This document shows positions 26,280 through 34,563 of a DNA stretch of 45,683 nucleotides, piece after piece; the first letter of the stretch is position 1; the number at the start of each line of letters is the position of its first letter. Source of the DNA: JACNKV01 sp964388155 (GTDB lineage: Bacteria > Fidelibacterota > Marinisomatia > Marinisomatales > JACNKV01); the NCBI GenBank assembly GCA_964388155.1, contig CAYLYH010000022.1:1-45683 (forward strand), given 5' to 3'. Made by a program: the position numbers and the translations under genes. The notes below the pieces were generated by a model, which was not told the origin of the DNA, made no database searches, and saw nothing but the letters and a program-made list of their open reading frames with translations.

Positions 26280-26552
26280 ATGACGAAGAAGATCCATATT
26301 AAAAAGAAAACGATTCAAGAAATAGAAGAATCCGGGATTAATCATTGGCCTATTTGGACCTGCGAGGTTTCTAAATTTCCGTGGGAGTATGCTGAAAAAG
26401 AATCCTGCTATTTACTGGAAGGGTTAGTAGAAGTAACCACAGCCGAGGAAACTGTTCGGTTTGGTGCCGGAGACTTTGTAGTGTTTCCTGCAGGACTTAC
26501 CTGTCGATGGAAGATCCTTTCTCCCGTGAAAAAATATTATCAATTCGGCTAA
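26280..26552 (+). CDS. small cupin protein (Cupin_3 / DUF861 type)
   Basis: A 90-residue single-domain cupin. It shows the family's W-x-x-x-P-W-E-Y start, then YLLEGLVEVTT, the FGAGDFVVFPAGL second motif and a KYYQF end. These match the DUF861 group related to EutQ and ureidoglycine aminohydrolase cupins. The usual metal-binding His residues are largely absent from the first motif (CYLLEG in place of H-x-H), so it may be non-catalytic or bind ligand without metal. It appears to stand alone after the 540-bp gap. Substrate unknown. Confidence 0.8.
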   Translation: MTKKIHIKKKTIQEIEESGINHWPIWTCEVSKFPWEYAEKESCYLLEGLVEVTTAEETVRFGAGDFVVFPAGLTCRWKILSPVKKYYQFG

Positions 26553-26681
26553 CCTCATTAATTCCCCGTACAAAAACACGGAATTGAAAACATCAGCCAC
26601 GGAAAAACGCACCCGCCTGCCACATTTAAAATTAAGAAAAGATGGCGGGCGAATAATTTAGACTAAGAATCAGGAGTCATT

Positions 26682-26912
26682 ATGCCTAATAATACATTAC
26701 AATTTCCAACGCTGAACTGGCGTGTCCATCTTGTGCTGTTTTTTACGTTACTTGGATCAAGCATCGGATCATTTATTTATGGTTGGATGCAACGATCTGA
26801 TGGACGGAATTTCAGCCAATATTGGGTGTTAGCTCTGTTTCTACTCTGGGGGAGTATGAGCTCGATTCAGAAAACGTTGAATCGCAAAAAAGACAGTGAT
26901 GAATCAAATTAA
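26682..26912 (+). CDS. hypothetical small two-helix membrane protein
   Basis: A 76-residue protein not recognised as any family. Two hydrophobic helices (about 16-35 and 46-62) are separated by a GWMQRSDGRNFSQ turn, with a basic C-terminus. A strong AGGAGT ribosome site seven bases upstream supports translation. It ends 15 bp before the aldehyde dehydrogenase gene and is probably in its operon. A weak hairpin (around 26561-26586) lies between the cupin gene and this one. Confidence 0.65.
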   Translation: MPNNTLQFPTLNWRVHLVLFFTLLGSSIGSFIYGWMQRSDGRNFSQYWVLALFLLWGSMSSIQKTLNRKKDSDESN

Positions 26913-26927
26913 CATTAAGAAATAAAC

Positions 26928-28307
26928 ATGACATTGATTTCACAAAATCCCGCAGATGGGAAGAAAATCAAATCCTACGAGGAAATGACCTCAGATGAGG
27001 TCGTAAACATTCTCGAAAAAGTGCAGACCGATTGGAAAGTATGGAGACAAGTATCTTTTACCAACCGATCGAAGACAATGATGAACACCGCTGCAATTTT
27101 AAGAGAGAAGAAAAATGAATTTGCCCGACTAATGTCCTTAGAGATGGGCAAACCCTTCACACAATCTGTCGCAGAAGTTGAAAAATCTGCTTGGGTATGT
27201 GAATATTATGCAACAAATGCTGAGTCATTTTTATCACCGCGGGATGTAAAAACAGAAGCTTCAAAAAGTTACATTGCCTTTGAACCGATCGGAATTGTGT
27301 TAGCCGTAATGCCGTGGAATTTTCCATTTTGGCAGGTATTTCGTTTTGCAGCACCAACCCTGATGGCAGGGAATGCCGGCGTTTTAAAACATGCTTCGAA
27401 TGTTCAAGGATGTGCATTAGCAATTGAACAGATATTTCGTAAAGCCGGCTTCCCGAAACACTTATTTCGGACTTTGCGAATAGGCTCATCTATGGTTTCA
27501 GAAGCGATTGAACAACCTTATATCCGTGCGGTAACCTTAACCGGGAGTACACCTGCCGGCAAAGCTGTCGCTGCCAAAGCGGGAGAGATGTTGAAGAAGA
27601 CTGTATTGGAACTAGGCGGAAGCGATCCGTATGTGGTTTTGGAAGATGCAGATATTGAGAAATCAGCCCATGCCTGTGTGGAGGGTAGAATGCTGAACAC
27701 AGGACAAAGCTGTATTGCAGCTAAACGATTTATTGTAGTAGAATCGATAAAAGATGATTTTGAAGCGTTGGTCGTTCGAAAAATGGGCATGAAGAGAATG
27801 GGGGATCCCTTTGAAGATGTGGATATTGGTCCAATGGTCAATGAAGCAGCCAGAGATGAACTGCATCGCCAAGTAACACAAAGTGTGAAGACGGGAGCGA
27901 TTCTCCTGTTGGGAGGAAGAGTGGTTGTCGAACATGAAGAGGATGATGTCGGAGCATTTTATCTTCCGACGGTGTTAACAAATGTCTCCCCAGGGATGCC
28001 TGCCTTCGACGAAGAACTCTTTGGTCCTGTTGCTGTGATTATCTCTGCAAAAGATGAAGAAGATGCCATCCGTCTGGCAAATCAAACTGAGTTTGGATTA
28101 GGTGCCGCCGTATTTACAAAAGATGTAAAAAAGGGAGAGGAAATTGCAAAGAATAAACTCCAGGCCGGAGCCTGCTTTGTGAACGATTTTGTACGTTCAG
28201 ATCCACGATTACCCTTTGGCGGCGTTAAAGAATCCGGTTACGGAAGAGAATTGGGAGCGTTTGGCATGTATGAGTTTGTAAACATAAAAACGGTGTACAT
28301 CACGTAA
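26928..28307 (+). CDS. NAD(P)-dependent succinate-semialdehyde dehydrogenase-like ALDH
   Basis: A 459-residue aldehyde dehydrogenase. Catalytic Cys262 lies in NTGQSCIAAKRF and Glu228 in LELGGSDPYVV. VMPWNFPFWQVFR (128-140) and GPMVNEAARDELH place it near the Sad/YneI short type of succinate-semialdehyde dehydrogenase. That group oxidises succinate semialdehyde to succinate, feeding the TCA cycle. Substrate specificity within this branch varies, so the name is provisional. No GABA transaminase is nearby. Confidence 0.85.
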   Translation: MTLISQNPADGKKIKSYEEMTSDEVVNILEKVQTDWKVWRQVSFTNRSKTMMNTAAILREKKNEFARLMSLEMGKPFTQSVAEVEKSAWVCEYYATNAESFLSPRDVKTEASKSYIAFEPIGIVLAVMPWNFPFWQVFRFAAPTLMAGNAGVLKHASNVQGCALAIEQIFRKAGFPKHLFRTLRIGSSMVSEAIEQPYIRAVTLTGSTPAGKAVAAKAGEMLKKTVLELGGSDPYVVLEDADIEKSAHACVEGRMLNTGQSCIAAKRFIVVESIKDDFEALVVRKMGMKRMGDPFEDVDIGPMVNEAARDELHRQVTQSVKTGAILLLGGRVVVEHEEDDVGAFYLPTVLTNVSPGMPAFDEELFGPVAVIISAKDEEDAIRLANQTEFGLGAAVFTKDVKKGEEIAKNKLQAGACFVNDFVRSDPRLPFGGVKESGYGRELGAFGMYEFVNIKTVYIT

Positions 28308-28346
28308 TACGAATTATAAAAAATTGTACCTGTACCCGGTAATAAA

Positions 28347-28877
28347 ATGAAAAAAATAAAAATGAGAAAACCTTTATTAATTCTGGGGACAGGAATTAGC
28401 TTGCTGTTCTCGTTCAGTTTAGCACAGGAAAACCGTTTGTTTTGGGATGGCGGTGATTGGCAAAGATTAGAGAAGATTGCTGAGTTTAAACCGGAGATAA
28501 GTTATCAGATTAAGGCGGCTTATGTTAATGGTGTTCAGGACGGTCGTTTATACTACTATCTTAAGACATGGGGCGAACAAACAGTATTTGCCGATAGCCT
28601 TTATGCAGAAACCATTGATTATTTATCCACCCGGGAACTTGTGCGATCATTGGATGCATTTTATGGAGACCAAATAAATGTTTATGTTCCCGTTCCGTCG
28701 GCGATGATTATTGCAAATATGTATGGGGAACAAATATCCCCGAAAATCATAGATGCTTATGTCCAACAGACAAAGTTTTGGATTAACCAGCTAATGTTGG
28801 ATATGCAAAGGGAAGGTGCGGGGCAACTACTAGATGACAAACTTCTTAAGCATCAAAATAAACACAACATAAAATGA
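28347..28877 (+). CDS. hypothetical secreted protein coupled to an M50 protease
   Basis: A 176-residue protein with a signal peptide (about 1-26, LLFSFSLAQ-E), then a helical soluble domain starting NRLFWDGGDWQRLEKIAE. It resembles no family I can name. The region GVQDGRLYYYLKTW and the FYGDQINVYVPVPSAMIIANMYG segment look like a compact periplasmic domain. Its stop overlaps the start of the site-2 protease gene by ATGA, which implies coupled translation and a possible substrate or adaptor role for the protease (inference). Confidence 0.7.
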   Translation: MKKIKMRKPLLILGTGISLLFSFSLAQENRLFWDGGDWQRLEKIAEFKPEISYQIKAAYVNGVQDGRLYYYLKTWGEQTVFADSLYAETIDYLSTRELVRSLDAFYGDQINVYVPVPSAMIIANMYGEQISPKIIDAYVQQTKFWINQLMLDMQREGAGQLLDDKLLKHQNKHNIK

Positions 28878-29935
28878 CCGAATCGGATATAAAATCTTTA
28901 CTCTGTAGTTTGGAGGATGTCTTCTTTCCAAAACAAATGGGAGCAACCGGCGATACGTGGGTATCCAGTGGCGTTTTGAGAGGAGATTACACACTTGATA
29001 GCATTAAAAATGTCATGAAGAACCAGCCGTGGACATCAGAGGTATACGAAAGTAACGGTTCCGTATACATCCGTGTACAAGATGCAGATCGGGTTGTTTT
29101 AAGAATTCCGAAAATTCCCCGAATAAATTTATTGTTATTTCTGGCGACAATTTTAACAACCTTGTTTGCCGGTGCACTCATGGAGGGTGTTAATCCAATC
29201 GAAAATCCGATGGGAATTATAAAAGGGTTTCCATTCTCGGTAACGTTGATGCTTATTTTAGGTACGCATGAGTTTGGACATTATTATTATGCCAGAAAGC
29301 ATGGTGTAAATGCCACCCTGCCATACTTTATTCCTGCGCCGACGTTTATCGGTACATTCGGTGCGTTTATCAAGATTAAATCACCAATTTATCGCAAGGA
29401 TGCTTTACTCCAAATCGGCGCTGCCGGACCGATAGCAGGTTTTATTGTCGCGGTTCCTGCTCTCGTCCTTGGATTGGCAAAATCCACTGTAGTTGAGACA
29501 TCACCGGAAAATATCGGTATTCTGCTGGGTGACTCTCTTTTGATGAAATTCCTCACGACGGTTATTTATCCGGGACTATCTGAGAACCAAGATATTTTAC
29601 TGCACCCGATTGCATTTGCAGGATGGATTGGTTTATTGGTTACCATGCTGAATTTATTACCCATCGGACAACTGGATGGGGGACATGTTGCATACGCAAT
29701 GCTTGGGCGGAAACATGATCGAGTAGCAAAAGTAGCTTTATTTCTTTTATTACCGTTAAGCCTATTTTCGTTAAACTGGCTCATCTGGGGAGCGTTAATT
29801 TTAATCATCATGAAGACGACGAAACATCCGCCTGTCTTTGATGTAGATGCACCCTTGTCTAAAGAAAATCGTTACATCGGATACGCCTGTTTAATCATAT
29901 TTATTATGTGTTTCATTCCTGCACCGTTTCAGTAG
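28874..29935 (+). CDS. site-2-type intramembrane metalloprotease (M50)
   Basis: A 353-residue zinc protease embedded in the membrane. It has the HEFGH motif at 132-136 and the third-ligand segment LLPIGQLDGGH with Asp268. About eight membrane helices follow a cytosolic N-terminal domain of 80 residues. There is no PDZ domain, so it differs from RseP and resembles the EGY/cyanobacterial S2P-like group. Site-2 proteases cut membrane-bound regulators within the bilayer. An ECF sigma/anti-sigma pair lies 11 kb away, but that anti-sigma factor has no membrane helix, so it is not an obvious substrate. It is translationally coupled to the secreted protein upstream. Confidence 0.9.
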   Translation: MTESDIKSLLCSLEDVFFPKQMGATGDTWVSSGVLRGDYTLDSIKNVMKNQPWTSEVYESNGSVYIRVQDADRVVLRIPKIPRINLLLFLATILTTLFAGALMEGVNPIENPMGIIKGFPFSVTLMLILGTHEFGHYYYARKHGVNATLPYFIPAPTFIGTFGAFIKIKSPIYRKDALLQIGAAGPIAGFIVAVPALVLGLAKSTVVETSPENIGILLGDSLLMKFLTTVIYPGLSENQDILLHPIAFAGWIGLLVTMLNLLPIGQLDGGHVAYAMLGRKHDRVAKVALFLLLPLSLFSLNWLIWGALILIIMKTTKHPPVFDVDAPLSKENRYIGYACLIIFIMCFIPAPFQ

Positions 29936-29955
29936 ATAGAAGAGAGATGTGAGTA

Positions 29956-32418
29956 GTGAGAGCAAAGAAGACGAATAACCAATCTATGATAAAAATTACA
30001 GTTTTGGTTTTGTTTATATTTGAAATAATCAGCGGTTCTAATAGAATTGGTCAATGGGAATCCTGGACATCACCGCTCATCATTCATGATCTTGTAGCGC
30101 TGGATGGAAAAATCTATTCTGCTACGGAAGGGGGTTTATTGATTTACGATCTTGATGAAGGGGGATTTAGAACGCTAACAAATATCGATGGATTACTGGG
30201 GACAAACTTAAATGTTATCAGTATTGATGTGTATGGAAATATCTGGTTGGGTGGAGCGATGCCGAATGGGTTTGTTCAGATAATTGATCCGATAAATGAT
30301 GAATCAATTCACGAATTTGATTTTGGACTCACCGAGATTGTCGATATCGCCAGCTCTGATACTGTCGCCTATGCTGTTTATAAACAAAATCAAGATATAG
30401 GGTTACAGAAATTTCTATATACTGACGGAAAATGGGTGCATAACGATTTAATGACCGCAAACTGGCTCTTGGACGCGGAATTTATAGAAGGAATTAAGAT
30501 ATGGGGTAATCGTGTCTTTGTCGGAACAGAACATGGTCTTTATTTTGGGACGATTAATGAAGATCCAAATACGTGGGCTATCCCTTTAGATGAGCTAAAC
30601 GGAGAAATAACCTCTTTATGTCTTGCCGGAGATGAATTAATTGTAGTCAGTGACAAGATTGTGTATAGTTTGGACCTCCTCACTTTCGAATTAACTATTT
30701 TAGTGGACTATTTGAGCTGGGCGTTGAGTGAAGTGATTAAAACTGTCGATGGTTCACTATACGGTATTCTATCAAACAAGTTTTTTAAATTAGGGGAAGG
30801 CGCATATGAGTGGTATTTCCCCTTCCCAAGTTACACGGTTAACAAACTATTTTTATCAGAATCTGATCAGGTGATAGCCGGAACAAAATCTGGGTTGGGA
30901 TTCGTCGATTTAGAAAAGCAGGAATTTGATTACCGCATTCCGAATGTTCCGTTAACGAATCAGTTTTCTGCTGTGGCAGTACTTAATGACGGTAGAGTCG
31001 TCGCCGGATCAAAATACGGGTTAGCGATAAAAGAAAATTGGGGATGGCGGAATATCGTAGAAACAACCGGAACCGACCCTATCATCCATTCAACATTTGA
31101 CCCAACGATGTTTGCGGCCGATACCCTCCCGATAGATTTTGGAGGATTCATTGCGGATATTGAGCAAGGACCGGATGGGCTCATCTATTGCGCTGTTCGT
31201 GGAACGTACCCAGAACCAATACGACATGGAGGAGGGGTCGTCATCTTAGATATCGACAACCCTGCGAACTATACTATAGTAGACACATCGAAACTGGATT
31301 ATTGGTTTACATCTGATGATTCAACTCCCTATTTAGTAGTAAAAGATTTGGAGTTTGATCGAGACGGCAATCTCTGGGTTGCGGACACGTATGCCAGAAA
31401 TGAACATAATCCGGTTTCAGTACGCACTTCTTCTAATCAGTGGAAATCTTATCATGCTGATGATGATGGAATCCTCAGTATTACCCCAAATACACTTGCA
31501 GTGGATTCGTGGAATCGAGTTTGGGTGGGCTCGTTTGAAGGAGAGGAAAACACAGGAGAGAACCCGCCAATGCCAAATGGTGGCTTGGTGATGCTGGACT
31601 ATTCCGGCTCACCGGCAGAGCCGGAGGCCTATGAATGGGTAGATTACTCAACAGGAAATTCCCCCTCAGAAGTAAGTTTGGGTTTTGATGACACAGGGAA
31701 TAATACGGTATATTCGCTTGCCATTGACCAAAATCGGATGTGGATATTGACACGAGTTGGACTTGCCTATTTTGATTTGGGAGCATCAAATAGCCGTCCC
31801 ATTGTACGTCAGGGACCAACGTCAACCACGCAAACACTCTTAACCTACTTTCCGAACATATCTTTTGGATTGGGTTCAAAACTTAAGTTGGACGCTCGTG
31901 GAAATGTTTGGGCACTTTCGCCATCGGATGGAATTCATATCTTGTTAGCAAACGGAACCTATTGGCCAAATGAAGACCCGATTATGTCCGTTGAAGGTAT
32001 CAATGTGGGGTCGTCATTACTTTTATCCGATGAAGTAACGGATATTGATTTTGACACAATACTTGGCGTTGCTTACATAACAACAAACAGAGGAATAAGT
32101 GTGTTAAAAATTCCCTTTGCAGATCCAATAGAGAATTATTCCGGAATCAGCGTGTATCCAAGTCCGTTCCACATTCCGTCACAGAAACCTCTTGTTGTTG
32201 ACGGACTGGCTGATGCGTCATCGTTAATGGTAATGACGGTAACCGGAAAAGTGATACGCCACCTAAAAGATAGCGACTTACAAGATAATGGCTATCAAAT
32301 CAAATGGGATGGGAAAAATATGCAGGGAGAATGGGTTGGGAGCGGTGTCTATCTTTTATCGGTTTATAATTCAAATGGTGAGAGTAGTTTTGCCAAAATT
32401 ACTGTGATTCGACATTAA
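29956..32418 (+). CDS. PorZ-like beta-propeller protein with T9SS sorting domain
   Basis: An 820-residue secreted protein. A basic N-region and signal peptide (about 10-28) lead into IGQWESWTSPLIIHDLVALD and repeated propeller blades such as GKIYSATEGGLLIYD and GNIWLGG over 30-730. The end is a T9SS type A domain (ISVYPSPFHIP, GKVIRHL, GVYLLSVYNS). N-terminal wording and overall length (PorZ is near 780 residues) resemble PorZ, the propeller subunit of the T9SS attachment complex. Two-component-type propeller repeats in other cargo look similar, so identity is moderate. GTG 29956 has an AGAGAG site; ATG 29986 is an alternative start. Confidence 0.75.
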   Translation: MRAKKTNNQSMIKITVLVLFIFEIISGSNRIGQWESWTSPLIIHDLVALDGKIYSATEGGLLIYDLDEGGFRTLTNIDGLLGTNLNVISIDVYGNIWLGGAMPNGFVQIIDPINDESIHEFDFGLTEIVDIASSDTVAYAVYKQNQDIGLQKFLYTDGKWVHNDLMTANWLLDAEFIEGIKIWGNRVFVGTEHGLYFGTINEDPNTWAIPLDELNGEITSLCLAGDELIVVSDKIVYSLDLLTFELTILVDYLSWALSEVIKTVDGSLYGILSNKFFKLGEGAYEWYFPFPSYTVNKLFLSESDQVIAGTKSGLGFVDLEKQEFDYRIPNVPLTNQFSAVAVLNDGRVVAGSKYGLAIKENWGWRNIVETTGTDPIIHSTFDPTMFAADTLPIDFGGFIADIEQGPDGLIYCAVRGTYPEPIRHGGGVVILDIDNPANYTIVDTSKLDYWFTSDDSTPYLVVKDLEFDRDGNLWVADTYARNEHNPVSVRTSSNQWKSYHADDDGILSITPNTLAVDSWNRVWVGSFEGEENTGENPPMPNGGLVMLDYSGSPAEPEAYEWVDYSTGNSPSEVSLGFDDTGNNTVYSLAIDQNRMWILTRVGLAYFDLGASNSRPIVRQGPTSTTQTLLTYFPNISFGLGSKLKLDARGNVWALSPSDGIHILLANGTYWPNEDPIMSVEGINVGSSLLLSDEVTDIDFDTILGVAYITTNRGISVLKIPFADPIENYSGISVYPSPFHIPSQKPLVVDGLADASSLMVMTVTGKVIRHLKDSDLQDNGYQIKWDGKNMQGEWVGSGVYLLSVYNSNGESSFAKITVIRH

Positions 32419-32433
32419 ATGAAAACTTCTTAC

Positions 32434-33450
32434 TTACTGCCTGACAAAGCCAAGAATTGTAGCAGGATATTTATCCGTTGCAACAAGAAAACCATTCCGT
32501 TCATTAAATCGAACTAAGCCTTCCCAATTACGCGATTCTCCATCCTCTCTTAGTTGAAACCAAATCGGTGCAGAATCTGTCGCGGTAATACCGGAATCTG
32601 TAATCTGTAATTCAAGTAAGCGCTCTATTGTGTTTATTGAAGAGTGAGAAGCACCAACACCATGATTTTCTGTCCAAAAATCTTTTGCCGGGTCCAACAT
32701 CGCCTTGTCACCCGACCATAAATAGTTGATTACCCAAAACTTTCCTTGAGCATCAGGTTGAGTGGCGTCTGTAATCCTATATTCTATAGACACCATTGGA
32801 ATAGAATCATAATCGGAAAGATCGTCTGTAAATCGGTGAACGAAAGCGCTTGGATTTACATTTAGTCCATTGGCTTCGTGGAGAGAGAAAATATTTTGAT
32901 TGTACGTAAATAACGTTTCTTCTGTTAAATTTGGTAATTTGGATTGCGGGTGTATGTACGCAAGCGAGGTATCCGTTAGAGTTATCTGACTGAGATCATC
33001 ATTGATGTAACCCCTTCCGATATATCCCATCATGCCCGATGCCGGACTTGTTTCGATTGATATATACACGGTATCTTCAATAGAAACAATGGCTTCCAGA
33101 CCTTCGTAGTCTTCTAATGCTTGGAGTTGAGGTGCATTGAATGTAATCGTCTGCGGCGTAATAGGCTCAGTTATCACCCCGTCAATGTAGTCAAGTAGTA
33201 CAGGTTTATGGATAGCAAAGATATTGTTATCAAAACGATCCGGATATTGTGGTAGCAAAATGAGATAATCTTTGTACCATGTTAAACCGGAAATTTCGGA
33301 ATGACGACTTGAAATAACACCCTTTAATTCAATGACCCGGATTGCTTCTTCGAGGACATCTTTTGATGGTGACTTTGTTGCGCAGGATAAAGATAGAAAA
33401 CCTGAAATTGCTACATGAAAGAAGAAATTATAGGTTGGATTGGTACTCAT
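32434..33450 (-). CDS. probable lipoprotein with propeller-like fold
   Basis: A 338-residue protein with a signal-like hydrophobic stretch ending FLSLSC-AT, a loose lipobox. The remainder has SEISGLTWYKDYLILLPQYP, LEDYEGLEAIV and WEGLVRFNERNGFLVATD. This pattern recalls the 'esterase-like activity of phytase' or SdiA-regulated six-bladed propellers, where EGL/EGI repeats bracket metal or sugar sites. I cannot assign a substrate. It is convergent with the PorZ-like gene (15 bp apart) and lies 56 bp downstream of add on the same strand. Confidence 0.65.
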   Translation of the reverse strand: MSTNPTYNFFFHVAISGFLSLSCATKSPSKDVLEEAIRVIELKGVISSRHSEISGLTWYKDYLILLPQYPDRFDNNIFAIHKPVLLDYIDGVITEPITPQTITFNAPQLQALEDYEGLEAIVSIEDTVYISIETSPASGMMGYIGRGYINDDLSQITLTDTSLAYIHPQSKLPNLTEETLFTYNQNIFSLHEANGLNVNPSAFVHRFTDDLSDYDSIPMVSIEYRITDATQPDAQGKFWVINYLWSGDKAMLDPAKDFWTENHGVGASHSSINTIERLLELQITDSGITATDSAPIWFQLREDGESRNWEGLVRFNERNGFLVATDKYPATILGFVRQ

Positions 33451-33506
33451 TGTGGGTGGTTAATAATGACTCTTTGCTCTGTTCTATACGCTCTTGGCAT
33501 ATTCTT

Positions 33507-34562
33507 TTAATACTCAATATATTGAGATTTTAAGCCAAAATCACCTTCAAGTTCGTCGGCGATATTTTGCGTTAATATCTTTCGCTCAGCATGATGAATA
33601 AATGCACTTTTTGCGGCAGTAATGATAAACTCTCGAAAATCAAAAATGTCGAATCCAAATAACTCATGCGCCAGCATATATTCTTTTGTCAGAGTTGTAT
33701 CTGAGATTAAACGGTTGTCTGTGTTTAGTGTGACGCGAAGTCCCTGCTCATAATAGAATTTCAGTGGATGGTACTTGAGTGATCGGATGGAACGAGTATG
33801 CCAATTTGATGTTAGGCTGATTTCTAGAGGAATACGATGGTCATTTACATAATTCATTAAACTCTTGTCTTCTTTTAGTCGCGTTCCATGTCCAATTCTA
33901 TGCGCACCACAGTGATGGATTGCCTGATGAATCGATGTAGGACCAAATGCTTCTCCGGCATGGATGGTCGCATTAATATTGTTATTCAGAATCATATAGA
34001 AAGCTTCTTGATGGTGCTTGGCAGGAAAGTTCTCTTCTGCTCCGGCGAGATCAAATCCTACGACGCCCTTGTTTTTATATTGAACGGTTAAATCCGCCAG
34101 TTTCAATGAAATTTCTGGTGAAATATTTCGAATCCCACAAACAATGATTCCGGAATGTACTCCAAATTCATTTTCACCTCTTTTCAATCCTGCATTTACT
34201 GCATCGATGGATTCTGCCGGTGTCATGTCTTGTTTTGTGTGGAGAATGGGAGAGTATCGGACTTCAATGTACTTCACATTCTCTTTTGCGACATCTTCGA
34301 TTAATTCAAAGGCTGTTCTTTCAAGATACTCCGGAGCTTGTAAGACACTTAGTGTAGTATCAAAAGCCTCAAGATATTCTTCAAGTGTTCCGCGTTTATT
34401 CTTGAAACTAAGAATGTTGTGGAGTTCATCGGGGCGCATACTGGGTAGGATAATATTATTTTTCTGTGCAATGTCAATCATTGAGTCAACACGAAGAGAC
34501 CCATCCAAATGACAGTGTAGCTCAACCTTCGGGAGGCGTTTAAGAAGTTCTGTGGATACCAT
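33507..34562 (-). CDS. add: adenosine deaminase
   Basis: A zinc hydrolase converting (deoxy)adenosine to (deoxy)inosine. The 351-residue TIM barrel carries the metal ligands H16 and H18 (ELHCHLDGSL), H201 with catalytic E204 (HAGEAFGP), H225 (HRIGHGTRL), and Asp282 in NTDNRLIS. The second Asp of the classic TDDP is Asn here, a variant common in bacterial members. ISLTSN replaces the usual CPTSN. A ribosome site (AGGGAAAA) sits in the end of the upstream OPT gene. Purine salvage next to an oligopeptide transporter suggests scavenging. Confidence 0.92.
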   Translation of the reverse strand: MVSTELLKRLPKVELHCHLDGSLRVDSMIDIAQKNNIILPSMRPDELHNILSFKNKRGTLEEYLEAFDTTLSVLQAPEYLERTAFELIEDVAKENVKYIEVRYSPILHTKQDMTPAESIDAVNAGLKRGENEFGVHSGIIVCGIRNISPEISLKLADLTVQYKNKGVVGFDLAGAEENFPAKHHQEAFYMILNNNINATIHAGEAFGPTSIHQAIHHCGAHRIGHGTRLKEDKSLMNYVNDHRIPLEISLTSNWHTRSIRSLKYHPLKFYYEQGLRVTLNTDNRLISDTTLTKEYMLAHELFGFDIFDFREFIITAAKSAFIHHAERKILTQNIADELEGDFGLKSQYIEY

Positions 34563-34563
34563 A

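Noticed and set aside
33712..33717. Inactive adenosine deaminase because TDD reads TDN
   Set aside because: NTDN is a frequent natural form in bacterial adenosine deaminases and the other ligands are intact.
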